NCBI RefSeq assembly: GCF_041154385.1 | Contig: NZ_AP028929.1 | Location: forward strand, 248,001 to 312,000 | Source of the DNA: Streptococcus sp. SN-1 | Lineage (GTDB): Bacteria > Bacillota > Bacilli > Lactobacillales > Streptococcaceae | Length of the DNA: 64,000 nt | Direction: 5' to 3' | Part shown: positions 1 to 8,109 of the stretch, piece by piece | Layout: every line of letters begins with the position of its first letter | Position numbering within the stretch: the first letter of the stretch is position 1 | The notes under the pieces: model-generated | Database searches by the model: none | Told to the model about the DNA's origin: nothing | The model's input: only the letters and a program-made list of their open reading frames with translations | Position numbers and translations under genes: made by a program

Positions 1-212
1 CTGAAAATGCTAAGAAATACTTGGCAGATCACCCAGAAATCTTTGATGAAATTGACCATCAAGTCCGTGTTCAATTTGGTTTGGTTGATGGAGAAGAAGC
101 TTCTGTAGAAGGTGTTGAAACTAAAAAAGATGAAGCAGTTCAAGCAGACTCTGTGAATGAAGAAGTCACACTTGATCTAGGCGATGAACTTGAAATCGAA
201 ATTGAAGAATAA
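1..212 (+). CDS. recA: RecA recombinase, C-terminal end only
   Basis: The reading frame is open from the window edge and ends in TAA at 210-212. It gives about 69 residues: a short basic/helical stretch ending in [11 protein letters not shown], then an acidic tail rich in Glu and Asp. This matches the C-terminal domain and acidic tail of streptococcal RecA, the ATP-dependent strand-exchange protein of homologous recombination, competence and SOS-type repair. The ATPase core lies outside the window. The dinF gene directly downstream is the normal neighbour of recA in mitis-group streptococci, which supports the call. A terminator hairpin follows the stop codon. Confidence 0.9.
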   Translation, partial: ENAKKYLADHPEIFDEIDHQVRVQFGLVDGEEASVEGVETKKDEAVQADSVNEEVTLDLGDELEIEIEE

Positions 213-219
213 GCTGTCA

Positions 220-248
220 AAGTAGTGGAGAACATCCGCTACTTTTTT
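220..248 (+). terminator. Intrinsic terminator between recA and dinF
   Basis: The arms AAGTAGTGGA and TCCGCTACTT surround a 5-nt loop and are followed by a T run. It lies 8 nt after the recA stop and should separate most recA transcription from dinF. Confidence 0.75.
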
Positions 249-292
249 GTTGCCTTGTTCTGGTTTTTAGCTCACGCATAGTTTGCTGTTTC

Positions 293-321
293 TTGTCGCT
301 CCTCTAGAAAGCTGATATAAT
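293..321 (+). promoter_or_regulatory. Promoter of dinF, probably giving a leaderless mRNA
   Basis: A -35 TTGTCG (293-298), a 17-bp spacer and an extended -10 TGaTATAAT (hexamer 316-321) are visible. The predicted start of transcription, about 7 nt after the -10, falls on or next to the dinF ATG at 328. No Shine-Dalgarno sequence lies close to that ATG. Confidence 0.65.
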
Positions 322-327
322 AGCCTT

Positions 328-1698
328 ATGAATAAAAAACGAACAGTAGACTTGATTCATGGTCCAATTCTTCCCTCGCTCTTAAGCTTCGCCTTTCCAA
401 TCCTGCTGTCCAATATTTTTCAACAACTCTATAACACTGCTGATGTCTTGATTGTTGGGCGTTTTCTTGGTCAAGAATCCTTGGCGGCAGTAGGGGCTAC
501 AACGGCCATTTTTGACCTGATTGTAGGTTTTACTCTTGGTGTTGGCAATGGGATGGGGATTGTCATTGCTCGCTATTATGGGGCTCGGAATTTCACTAAA
601 ATTAAAGAAGCGGTAGCAGCTACCTGGATTTTAGGCGCTCTTTTGAGTATTGTGGTTATGTTGCTGGGATTTCTTGGTTTGTATCCTCTTTTACAGTACC
701 TAGATACCCCTGCTGAAATCCTCCCTCAATCCTATCAATATATTTCTATGATTGTGACCTGTGTTGGTGTCAGCTTTGCTTATAATCTTTTTGCAGGCTT
801 GTTGCGGTCTATTGGGGACAGTCTGGCTGCGCTTGGTTTTTTGATTTTCTCTGCTCTTGTCAATGTGGTTCTGGATCTCTATTTTATTACGCAACTGCAA
901 CTGGGAGTTCAATCTGCGGGACTTGCTACCATCATTTCGCAAGGCTTATCAGCGGTTCTTTGCTTTTATTATATCCGCAAGAGTGTGCCAGAACTTTTGC
1001 CTCAACTCAAGCATTTCAAATGGGATAAGGCCTTGTACGCGGATCTCTTGGAGCAAGGTTTGGCTATGGGTTTGATGAGTTCAATTGTGTCCATCGGCAG
1101 TGTGATTTTACAGTCTTCAGTTAATACCTTTGGTGCAGTAATTATTAGCGCCCAGACGGCGGCTCGACGCATTATGGCCTTCGCCCTTCTTCCTATGACC
1201 GCTATTTCTGCATCAATGACGACCTTTGCTTCTCAGAATCTAGGAGCTAAGCGCCCAGACCGGATTGTTCAAGGACTTCGAATCGGCAGTCGTTTAAGTA
1301 TATCCTGGGCAGTTTTTGTTTGTGTCTTTCTCTTTTTTGCCAGTCCTGCCTTGGTTTCCTTCTTGGCTAGTTCGACGGATAGCTACTTGGTAGAAAATGG
1401 AAGTCTCTATCTGCAAATCAGCTCAGCCTTTTATACAATTTTGAGCCTCTTGTTGATTTATCGCAATTGTTTGCAGGGCTTGGGGCAAAAAATCCTTCCT
1501 CTGGTTTCTAGCTTTATCGAACTAATCGGGAAAATCACTTTTGTGGTCTTGATTATCCCTTGGGCAGGCTATAAGGGTGTTATCCTTTGTGAACCCCTTA
1601 TCTGGGTTGCCATGACCATTCAGCTGTACTTCTCACTGTTCCGTCACCCCTTGATAAAAGAAGGCAAGGAAATCTTGGCAACAAAAGTACCATCCTAG
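328..1698 (+). CDS. dinF: MATE-family efflux protein DinF
   Basis: This 456-residue integral membrane protein has about twelve hydrophobic segments and the N-terminal MATE hallmark (PILPSLLSFAFPILLSNIFQQLYNTADVLIVG region, residues 13-45). MATE proteins export drugs and toxic compounds by cation antiport. DinF in streptococci lies after recA and has been linked to protection against oxidative stress and bile-type compounds. Length is normal for the family. The start at 328 has no ribosome binding site; its promoter sits so close that the transcript is likely leaderless. In S. pneumoniae lytA follows dinF, but here the next gene is a YebC-family regulator. Confidence 0.9.
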   Translation: MNKKRTVDLIHGPILPSLLSFAFPILLSNIFQQLYNTADVLIVGRFLGQESLAAVGATTAIFDLIVGFTLGVGNGMGIVIARYYGARNFTKIKEAVAATWILGALLSIVVMLLGFLGLYPLLQYLDTPAEILPQSYQYISMIVTCVGVSFAYNLFAGLLRSIGDSLAALGFLIFSALVNVVLDLYFITQLQLGVQSAGLATIISQGLSAVLCFYYIRKSVPELLPQLKHFKWDKALYADLLEQGLAMGLMSSIVSIGSVILQSSVNTFGAVIISAQTAARRIMAFALLPMTAISASMTTFASQNLGAKRPDRIVQGLRIGSRLSISWAVFVCVFLFFASPALVSFLASSTDSYLVENGSLYLQISSAFYTILSLLLIYRNCLQGLGQKILPLVSSFIELIGKITFVVLIIPWAGYKGVILCEPLIWVAMTIQLYFSLFRHPLIKEGKEILATKVPS

Positions 1699-1750
1699 CT
1701 TGATTTGCTAAATAAAATCCATTTCCTCTAGTGAAAATCGAAAAAACTTG

Positions 1751-1759
1751 TGTTATAAT
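1751..1759 (+). promoter_or_regulatory. Extended -10 promoter of the YebC-family gene
   Basis: TGtTATAAT lies 35 nt upstream of the start codon, with no good -35 hexamer. A Shine-Dalgarno GGAG sits 8 nt before ATG 1795. Confidence 0.6.
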
Positions 1760-1794
1760 AAGAAAGATTAAAATGTGAAAAAAGGAGATTCCTA

Positions 1795-2511
1795 ATGGGA
1801 CGTAAATGGGCCAATATCGTAGCCAAGAAAACGGCTAAAGATGGAGCTAACTCTAAAGTATATGCAAAATTTGGTGTAGAAATCTATGTAGCAGCTAAAA
1901 AAGGTGATCCAGACCCAGAATCGAACACTGCTTTGAAATTCGTTATCGACCGTGCTAAACAAGCCCAAGTGCCAAAACACGTTATCGATAAAGCGATTGA
2001 TAAAGCAAAAGGAAACACAGATGAAACCTTTACAGAAGGACGTTACGAAGGTTTTGGACCAAATGGTTCTATGCTGATTGTTGATACTTTAACTTCAAAC
2101 GTTAACCGTACAGCGGCTAATGTCCGTGCAGCTTTTGGTAAAAATGGCGGAAACATGGGTGCCTCAGGTTCGGTTTCATACCTATTTGACAACAAGGGTG
2201 TTATCGTATTTGCTGGTGAAGATGCGGACGCAGTCTTTGAGCAATTGCTAGAAGCAGATGTGGATGTGGACGATGTAGAAGCAGAAGAAGGTACAATCAC
2301 AGTTTACACAACTCCAACTGACCTTCATAAGGCTATCGTTGCTTTGCGTGAATCAGGTATCCAAGAATTCCAAGTGACTGAATTGGAAATGATTCCTCAG
2401 TCAGAAGTGGAATTGTCAGGCGATGACCTTGAAACTTTTGAAAAACTTTACAGCGTTCTTGAAGACGACGAAGACGTACAAAAGATCTACACAAACGTAG
2501 ACGGATTCTAA
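1795..2511 (+). CDS. YebC/PmpR (TACO1) family protein
   Basis: This 238-residue soluble protein begins [17 protein letters not shown] and contains the family core [25 protein letters not shown] at about residues 98-122. This is the YebC/PmpR/TACO1 family, first annotated as transcriptional regulators and more recently tied to translation of difficult stretches such as proline-rich sequences. The full family length and a clear AAAGGAG ribosome binding site support the call. It is a single gene between its own promoter and a strong terminator. Which branch of the family it belongs to (YeeN or YebC type) and its actual targets cannot be read from sequence. Confidence 0.88.
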   Translation: MGRKWANIVAKKTAKDGANSKVYAKFGVEIYVAAKKGDPDPESNTALKFVIDRAKQAQVPKHVIDKAIDKAKGNTDETFTEGRYEGFGPNGSMLIVDTLTSNVNRTAANVRAAFGKNGGNMGASGSVSYLFDNKGVIVFAGEDADAVFEQLLEADVDVDDVEAEEGTITVYTTPTDLHKAIVALRESGIQEFQVTELEMIPQSEVELSGDDLETFEKLYSVLEDDEDVQKIYTNVDGF

Positions 2512-2515
2512 TAGA

Positions 2516-2549
2516 AAAACGAACAGTTTTACTAGCTGTTCGTTTTTTT
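2516..2549 (+). terminator. Terminator after the YebC-family gene
   Basis: The arms AAAACGAACAG and CTGTTCGTTTT surround a short loop and end in a run of seven T. Confidence 0.85.
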
Positions 2550-2566
2550 GATATTTGAACTTAGAC

Positions 2567-3208
2567 TCAGGTTTCAGAATCGTTTTGTTGCTTGCTTTTT
2601 TCTAGACCTAGACCGACTGCATGTTTTTGGACGAGCAAGAGTTCTCCATTGTCCTGTTTTGCAAAAGTTAAGGTAACAGTCTTAATCTTGTCTCCAATAG
2701 AGATATAGGAGATTTTTTTCGTATCGTAACCCCCAAGAGTGAAGTCAAACTCGGAATCTGGCTTTCCGTGTTTGTTGATAATATCCTCGTAGTTGGTACC
2801 ACCTTTTCCTTTGTTTTCAAGGTCACCTTCGATTAAGACGTCGAACTGTTCTTGGGTCCAGGCGAAGGTATCGTCTGTCAAGCCGCTTTTTTCTTCGCGT
2901 TCCATTGATGCACTCGTATCTCTGTAGGAACGGTTAAACTCCTTGGCATACTCTTTGTAGACATCAGCGTATAGTGCCTGACTCGTAAAGAAAAGTACAA
3001 CAGAGGCAACTGCCAGGGATGTTCCGATAATAGCCATTGTTTTCCGTTTTTTGAGGTTGACGATAAGGCCGATAATCCCCAAGATAAATGCGACGATGGC
3101 GATGAACAACGATAGATAGTTAATAAACGGGATCCAGGATCCTAAAAGTCCGATGGCTCCAAAAATGGTTGCTAAGATTCCTAAAACTCTTTGTTCTTCT
3201 GGTTTCAT
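2567..3208 (-). CDS. Membrane-anchored hypothetical protein
   Basis: The 213-residue product has two hydrophobic blocks near the N-terminus (about residues 10-50) and a third at about 58-78. An extracytoplasmic region of about 130 residues follows, containing the pattern INKHGKPDSEFDF, which resembles small lipoprotein-type folds that sense or bind at the envelope. I do not recognise a named family with certainty; the N-terminal part looks like a DUF4190-type membrane domain. Just before the start is a tandem duplication of ATGAAACCAA that puts an out-of-frame ATG closer to the GGAG ribosome site, so the start is less certain than usual. Confidence 0.7.
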   Translation of the reverse strand: MKPEEQRVLGILATIFGAIGLLGSWIPFINYLSLFIAIVAFILGIIGLIVNLKKRKTMAIIGTSLAVASVVLFFTSQALYADVYKEYAKEFNRSYRDTSASMEREEKSGLTDDTFAWTQEQFDVLIEGDLENKGKGGTNYEDIINKHGKPDSEFDFTLGGYDTKKISYISIGDKIKTVTLTFAKQDNGELLLVQKHAVGLGLEKSKQQNDSET

Positions 3209-3318
3209 TTGGTTTCATTTGAAAGTTTTCTCTCCTCATTAAGTGAATGGATTTCTACCCACAGTAGTGAGTGCTTATTATATAAAAAATATTGCCTAAT
3301 GTCAATTTAAACTAAGAT

Positions 3319-3405
3319 AGTTCTCTTGGAAACTTTTTTCTTGACATCTTTTCTGAAAATGATAAAATAGTTCTCATGAAAACTTATTTAGTTCCCAGGA
3401 GAACT
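3319..3405 (+). promoter_or_regulatory. Three MarR-type palindromic operators around the marR promoter
   Basis: Three related palindromes are present: AGTTCTCTTGGAAACT (3319-3334), AGTTCTCATGAAAACT (3369-3384) and AGTTCCCAGGAGAACT (3390-3405). The consensus is AGTTCTC-N2-GAGAACT. The first lies just upstream of the -35, the second directly after the -10 and the third 21 bp further on. This layout fits autorepression by the MarR protein encoded immediately downstream. Confidence 0.75.
3341..3368 (+). promoter_or_regulatory. Promoter of the marR-ABC exporter operon
   Basis: TTGACA (3341-3346), a 16-bp spacer and TAAAAT (3363-3368). The element is bracketed by the palindromic operators. Confidence 0.75.
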
Positions 3406-3432
3406 AAATGCAATGGTTAGAAAGGAGTTAGT

Positions 3433-3903
3433 ATGGATAAACCGATGTTAGTCTTTAAGCGTTTTGGTCATCAAATTCACCTGATGGTGCAAAAGGAAGC
3501 CAAACGTTGTGGTATTGAATTTATGGGTGGACCTCAAGGTCAGGTTATGCGTTTTTTAGATAATCGTGAGAAAAACCAAGACTTGGTCTTGATTAAAGAT
3601 ATCGAGCAGGAACTCAATATTACCAAGTCTGTGGCGAGTAACCTGGTCAAGCGTATGGTGCAAAATGATTTGGTGGAATTGGAGGCGAGTCCTGTCGATA
3701 AGCGGGCTAAGTTTGTTCGTCTGACGGACAAATCGCGCTCTCAAATGCAGCAGGTTAAGGCCTTCTTTGAGCGCATTGACAAGCAGTTGATAGAAGACGT
3801 AGATGAAGATGAATTACTGATCTTTGAGAAAGTCCTCAGTCAACTACAGGAAAATATCAAGGGAATAGGAGGAGATAATGAAGAAATTAGCAAAACGAAT
3901 TAG
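3433..3903 (+). CDS. MarR-family transcriptional repressor
   Basis: The 156-residue protein has a central winged helix-turn-helix (about residues 50-105) with the typical MarR sequence ITKSVASNLVKRMVQNDLVELEASPVDKRAKFVRLT, in which the DKRAK wing is diagnostic. An AAAGGAG site precedes ATG 3433. The gene overlaps the next ABC gene by 26 nt, so the three genes form one operon. The palindromes around the promoter are the expected operators. It probably represses the exporter until a ligand, perhaps a drug or toxic metabolite, releases it. The ligand is unknown. Confidence 0.88.
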   Translation: MDKPMLVFKRFGHQIHLMVQKEAKRCGIEFMGGPQGQVMRFLDNREKNQDLVLIKDIEQELNITKSVASNLVKRMVQNDLVELEASPVDKRAKFVRLTDKSRSQMQQVKAFFERIDKQLIEDVDEDELLIFEKVLSQLQENIKGIGGDNEEISKTN

Positions 3904-5647
3904 TGGAAAAGAATGGGGGATTGTTTTACTAGCCATTCTCTTTACCTGCTTTCAAGTTTATCTAGAGTTGGAAGTGCCGACCTATATCTCGAAAATTACG
4001 GATTTACTAGGAACTCAGGGTAGCAACTTAGATGAGTTATGGCAGCCAGCAAGCATGATGGTGGGAATGTCCTTTCTGGCCTTCTTGTCCGCAGTTGCAG
4101 TTGGATTTTTTGCGTCTAGAGTGGCTGCTTCTTATACTAGTAGGCTAAGAAGTGATATTTTTAACCGAGTTTTAGACTACTCGCAGACAGAGATTAAGAA
4201 ATTCTCTATCCCTAGTCTCTTAACTCGTACCACCAATGATATTACTCAGGTTCAGATGTTGATTACCATGGGCTTGCAAGTGGTTACGCGTGGTCCGATT
4301 ATGGCTATCTGGGCCATCGGGAAGATTTTAGGCCATTCAGAATACTGGCTCTGGGCCGTTCTTGTGGCAGTGATTGTCAACGTTTTGATGACGATCGTTT
4401 TGGTGACGCTAGCCTTTCCAAAACAGTCCTTGATTCAGGGGCTGACAGATAAACTGAACAGTATCACTCGTGAAAGTTTAACAGGTATTCGTGTCGTTCG
4501 CGCCTACAATGCAGAGGATTACCAAAATGAAAAATTTGCTGCAGCAAATGATGAGCTGACACGCTTGAATTTGTTTGTTAACCGTCTTATGGCCATTTTA
4601 AATCCTATCATGATGGGGATTTCAAGTGGTTTGAGTGTGGCGATTTACTGGATTGGGGCTTATGTAATCAACGATGCTACTCCGACGGCGCGTCTGCCTC
4701 TCTTTAGTGATATGGTTGTTTTCATGTCTTATGCCATGCAGGTTGTTATGGGCTTCCTTCTCATGGGGGCGCTCTTCATCGTTCTTCCTCGAACCATGGT
4801 TTCTGCTAAGCGGATTAATCAAGTTCTAGATTTGCATTCCTCTATCCAAAATCCTGCTCAAGTGCAACAGGCTGATGAAAACTTCAAAGGTCAGGTCGAG
4901 TTTAAGGATGTGACCTTCCGCTATGCGGCAAATTCGGAGGCGGTTATTGAGAATGTTAGCTTCAAGGCAGAAGCTGGTCAAACAGTGGCCTTTATAGGGT
5001 CAACGGGTTCTGGTAAATCAACTCTAGTCAATCTGATTCCACGTTTCTACGATGTATCAGCAGGAGAAATTCTGGTGGATGGTGTCAATGTTCAAGACTA
5101 TGACTTGGAAGACTTGCGCAACAAGGTTGGCTATATCCCTCAAAAAGCGGTTCTCTTTTCAGGTGATGTCAAGGGCAATCTAGACTTTGGACACAGTCAA
5201 GAAACACCGCTTAGTGAGCAGGCTATGTGGCAAGCCTTGGAATTGGCCCAGTCTAAGAACTTTATCGAAGACAAGGAAGCTGGCTTGGCGTCAGAAGTGG
5301 CCCAAGGAGGAACCAACTTCTCAGGCGGCCAAAGACAGCGTCTAGCAATTGCGCGTGCCTTAGCTCGGAAGCCAGAAATCCTCATCTTTGATGACTCCTT
5401 CTCAGCTTTGGACTACAAGACAGACCGTGTCCTACGCCAAGAGCTAGCAGAGAAAACCAAGTCTATGACCAAGCTTATCGTCGCACAGCGTATTTCAACG
5501 ATTATGGATGCTGATTTGATTTTGGTCTTGGATCAAGGTAAAGTCGTGGGACAAGGCACCCACAAGGAACTTCTAGCTACCAACGAAGTTTACCAAGAAA
5601 TTGCCTATTCACAACTATCGAAGGAGGAATTGGAACATGGAAAATAA
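3878..5647 (+). CDS. Heterodimeric ABC exporter, subunit 1 (degenerate ATPase site)
   Basis: The 589-residue half-transporter has a six-helix membrane domain (about 1-320) and a nucleotide-binding domain (about 345-580). Walker A is GSTGSGKST (near 374), the signature is FSGGQ (near 480), and Walker B reads LIFDDSFSALD, with Asp in place of the usual catalytic Glu. This marks it as the partner that contributes the non-hydrolysing ATP site, as in LmrCD, BmrCD and PatAB-type multidrug exporters. It starts inside the marR gene with a GGAGGAGAT ribosome site and overlaps subunit 2 by 11 nt. The substrate cannot be stated. Confidence 0.88.
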   Translation: MKKLAKRISGKEWGIVLLAILFTCFQVYLELEVPTYISKITDLLGTQGSNLDELWQPASMMVGMSFLAFLSAVAVGFFASRVAASYTSRLRSDIFNRVLDYSQTEIKKFSIPSLLTRTTNDITQVQMLITMGLQVVTRGPIMAIWAIGKILGHSEYWLWAVLVAVIVNVLMTIVLVTLAFPKQSLIQGLTDKLNSITRESLTGIRVVRAYNAEDYQNEKFAAANDELTRLNLFVNRLMAILNPIMMGISSGLSVAIYWIGAYVINDATPTARLPLFSDMVVFMSYAMQVVMGFLLMGALFIVLPRTMVSAKRINQVLDLHSSIQNPAQVQQADENFKGQVEFKDVTFRYAANSEAVIENVSFKAEAGQTVAFIGSTGSGKSTLVNLIPRFYDVSAGEILVDGVNVQDYDLEDLRNKVGYIPQKAVLFSGDVKGNLDFGHSQETPLSEQAMWQALELAQSKNFIEDKEAGLASEVAQGGTNFSGGQRQRLAIARALARKPEILIFDDSFSALDYKTDRVLRQELAEKTKSMTKLIVAQRISTIMDADLILVLDQGKVVGQGTHKELLATNEVYQEIAYSQLSKEELEHGK

Positions 5648-7397
5648 AAAAATGTCTCTTTGGAAACAAAGTAAACCCTATCTTGCAGGTCTCCAGTTTG
5701 CCCTTCTGATAGCCTTTCTAGCAACAATCGTATCCAATATCATTACTGTTTATGGCCCAACCCGCATCAAGGAAATGACTAATATCATTGCCAGTGGTCT
5801 GGAAACAAGTGTGGATGTCGCTGCGGTTGCAGCTATTGGTAGTTTTTTAGCCGTCATCTATGTGATTGGACTTTTATCAAATTATTTGCAGGCCTTTCTG
5901 TTTACATCAGCCATTCAACGTTTTTCAGAGCGTTTGAGAACAGCTATTGCAGATAAAATCAATCGCCTACCATTGAGATATTTTGATGGACACTCTCAAG
6001 GGGATACCTTGTCTCGTGTAACCAATGATGTTGACACTGCAGCTCAGTCCCTCAATCAAAGTCTAGGAACAGTTCTTTCATCTAGTTTACTGGTCATGGC
6101 GGTCTTAGTAACCATGTTTGGCATGAACTGGATTTTAGCTTTGGTGACGGTTGTTTCAACTCTCATTGGTTTTGCTTTCGTGTCTGTCTTTATGGGCAAA
6201 TCACAGGGATTCTTTAAGAGTCAGCAACAGGATTTGGCAGCTGTCAATGGCTATGTGGAAGAAATGTACTCTGGCCATAATGTTGTGACCAGTTACAATG
6301 CCATCGAGAGTACAAAAGAAGAGTTTGCGAAATTAAACAATCGTCTGTATGATAGTATCTGGAAATCTCAATTTATTTCAGGGATTATGATGCCGATTAT
6401 GATGTTTATTGGGAACTTTAGCTATGCCTTGGTGATTATCGTTGGTGCAGCCTTGGCTCTGAATGGGCAGATTAGTATCGGGATTATCGTTGCCTTTATG
6501 GCCTACGTTCGTATCTTTTCTCAGCCCCTTTCCCAAATTGCTCAAGGGATTACTAGTCTTCAGCAAGCTAGCGCAGCCATGGGGCGTGTCTTCGAATTCT
6601 TAGGTGAAGAGGAAATGGAAGATGAATCCCATAAAGAAAGACAATTAACCGCTATGAAAGGTCAAGTGGTCTTTGATCGAGTTTCCTTTGGTTACACACC
6701 AGAGCGAACGATTATCCATGACTTTTCTGCGATTGCTCATGCAGGTCAAAAGGTTGCCATTGTCGGACCGACTGGGGCTGGTAAGACAACCATTGTCAAT
6801 CTTTTGATGAAGTTCTATGAGATTGATAAGGGAAGTATCCGCATCGATGGCGTGGATACCAAGACTATGAAGCGTTCGGAAGTACACGATGCCTTTTCAA
6901 TGGTCTTGCAGGACACCTGGCTCTTTGAAGGCACTATCCGAGACAATCTTATCTATAACCAAAAGGATATTAGTGATGAGCGCGTGATTGAAGCCAGCAA
7001 GGCTGTAGGGATTCACCACTTTATAATGACCCTACCAGATGGTTACGATACCGTCTTGGATGATACAGTGACCTTGTCTGTCGGACAAAAACAACTCTTG
7101 ACCATCGCTCGTGCTTTGTTGAAAGATGCGCCACTCCTAATCCTAGATGAGGCGACCTCTTCGGTTGATACACGGACGGAGGAATTGATTCAGAAAGCCA
7201 TGGACCGTTTGATGGAAGGTAGAACTTCCTTTGTCATCGCCCACCGCTTGTCAACCATCCGCAATGCTGACCTGATTCTTGTTATGAAGGATGGCAATAT
7301 CATCGAGCAAGGAAATCATGAGGAGCTAATGGCGCAAGCAGGCTTCTACGCTGACCTCTACAACAGTCAGTTTACAGAAGATGAAGCAGAAGAATAA
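5637..7397 (+). CDS. Heterodimeric ABC exporter, subunit 2 (catalytic ATPase site)
   Basis: This 586-residue half-transporter has a membrane domain followed by an ATPase domain with Walker A GPTGAGKTT (near 377), a weakened signature LSVGQ (near 479) and a canonical Walker B LLILDEATSSVD with catalytic Glu. Its Walker motifs pair with the intact FSGGQ of subunit 1 to make the one competent ATP site, while its own LSVGQ completes the degenerate site. I chose ATG 5637 because GGAGG precedes it at normal spacing; a longer open frame upstream starts inside subunit 1 without a ribosome site. The gene ends just before a terminator. Confidence 0.9.
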   Translation: MENKKMSLWKQSKPYLAGLQFALLIAFLATIVSNIITVYGPTRIKEMTNIIASGLETSVDVAAVAAIGSFLAVIYVIGLLSNYLQAFLFTSAIQRFSERLRTAIADKINRLPLRYFDGHSQGDTLSRVTNDVDTAAQSLNQSLGTVLSSSLLVMAVLVTMFGMNWILALVTVVSTLIGFAFVSVFMGKSQGFFKSQQQDLAAVNGYVEEMYSGHNVVTSYNAIESTKEEFAKLNNRLYDSIWKSQFISGIMMPIMMFIGNFSYALVIIVGAALALNGQISIGIIVAFMAYVRIFSQPLSQIAQGITSLQQASAAMGRVFEFLGEEEMEDESHKERQLTAMKGQVVFDRVSFGYTPERTIIHDFSAIAHAGQKVAIVGPTGAGKTTIVNLLMKFYEIDKGSIRIDGVDTKTMKRSEVHDAFSMVLQDTWLFEGTIRDNLIYNQKDISDERVIEASKAVGIHHFIMTLPDGYDTVLDDTVTLSVGQKQLLTIARALLKDAPLLILDEATSSVDTRTEELIQKAMDRLMEGRTSFVIAHRLSTIRNADLILVMKDGNIIEQGNHEELMAQAGFYADLYNSQFTEDEAEE

Positions 7398-7401
7398 ACC
7401 A

Positions 7402-7427
7402 AAAGAAGGCTTGACGGCCTTCTTTTT
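7402..7427 (+). terminator. Terminator of the marR-ABC operon
   Basis: The arms AGAAGGC and GCCTTCT are followed by a T run. The loop of this hairpin contains the -35 of the next promoter. Confidence 0.8.
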
Positions 7428-7439
7428 CTGCACTATACT
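7411..7439 (+). promoter_or_regulatory. Promoter of the PAP2 gene, embedded in the preceding terminator
   Basis: TTGACG (7411-7416), a 17-bp spacer and TATACT (7434-7439). The -35 lies in the loop and 3' arm of the terminator. Confidence 0.65.
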
Positions 7440-7480
7440 AGAAGACAAGTGCTTCCCTATAAGCAAAATTTGAGTAAGTG

Positions 7481-7996
7481 ATGAGAAAATATATGAAAAA
7501 TTATCAAGAATGGTATGACCATATTGCTACTAACATTAAAAATAAGCCCATTCTTCTGAAGTTGTTAAGAACTTTCAATCGGTTTATGACAGTAGTTATG
7601 CCTATAGTTTATCTGACCTTGTTAGCCACTACCTATTTCCAAGAAGGCTTAGGGGAACAGGTCTTGATCTATGTGTTTATCCCTGCGTCAGGTTTTGTGA
7701 TTTTATCCCTTCTTCGTAAGAAAATCAATGCTCCTAGGCCTTATGAGGAATGGACTATTAAACCCTTGCTTGACAGAGATAGTCCTGGTCAGTCTATGCC
7801 CAGTCGACATGTCTTTTCAGCAACCATTATTTCCATGGCTTGCTTTCATGCTAGTTTATCTCTAGGGGTTATCTTGTTGGTCTTTTCAGCTTTTCTCGGT
7901 GCAGTGAGAGTCTTAGGGGGTGTACACTACCCCAAGGATGTAGTGGTTGGTTATATTTGTGGTCTTGCGTGGGGTGTGATTTTCTTTCTATTTTGA
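7481..7996 (+). CDS. PAP2-family membrane phosphatase
   Basis: This 171-residue protein has several membrane segments and the three PAP2 motifs: RKKINAPRP (motif 1), PSRHVFSA (motif 2, PSxH) and RVLGGVHYPKD (motif 3). PAP2 enzymes remove phosphate from lipid phosphates such as undecaprenyl diphosphate or phosphatidic acid. Motif 1 has Arg where the strict K-x6-RP pattern has Lys, so activity is likely but not certain. The start is ambiguous: GTG 7478, ATG 7481 and ATG 7493 are all in frame and none has a strong ribosome site. I list ATG 7481. It is transcribed alone, with terminators on both sides. Confidence 0.8.
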   Translation: MRKYMKNYQEWYDHIATNIKNKPILLKLLRTFNRFMTVVMPIVYLTLLATTYFQEGLGEQVLIYVFIPASGFVILSLLRKKINAPRPYEEWTIKPLLDRDSPGQSMPSRHVFSATIISMACFHASLSLGVILLVFSAFLGAVRVLGGVHYPKDVVVGYICGLAWGVIFFLF

Positions 7997-8035
7997 CCTG
8001 TATGTTAAGCTGATCCTAGAACCACTTACGGGTCT

Positions 8036-8056
8036 AAAGCAACCACTTGCTTTTTT
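8036..8056 (+). terminator. Terminator after the PAP2 gene
   Basis: The arms AAAGCAA and TTGCTTT surround a 4-nt loop, followed by T residues. Confidence 0.65.
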
Positions 8057-8109
8057 GCTCTTGTTTTCTTATTTTGGCTTTGATATAGTAGAGTCAGAAA
8101 GGAGATGGA

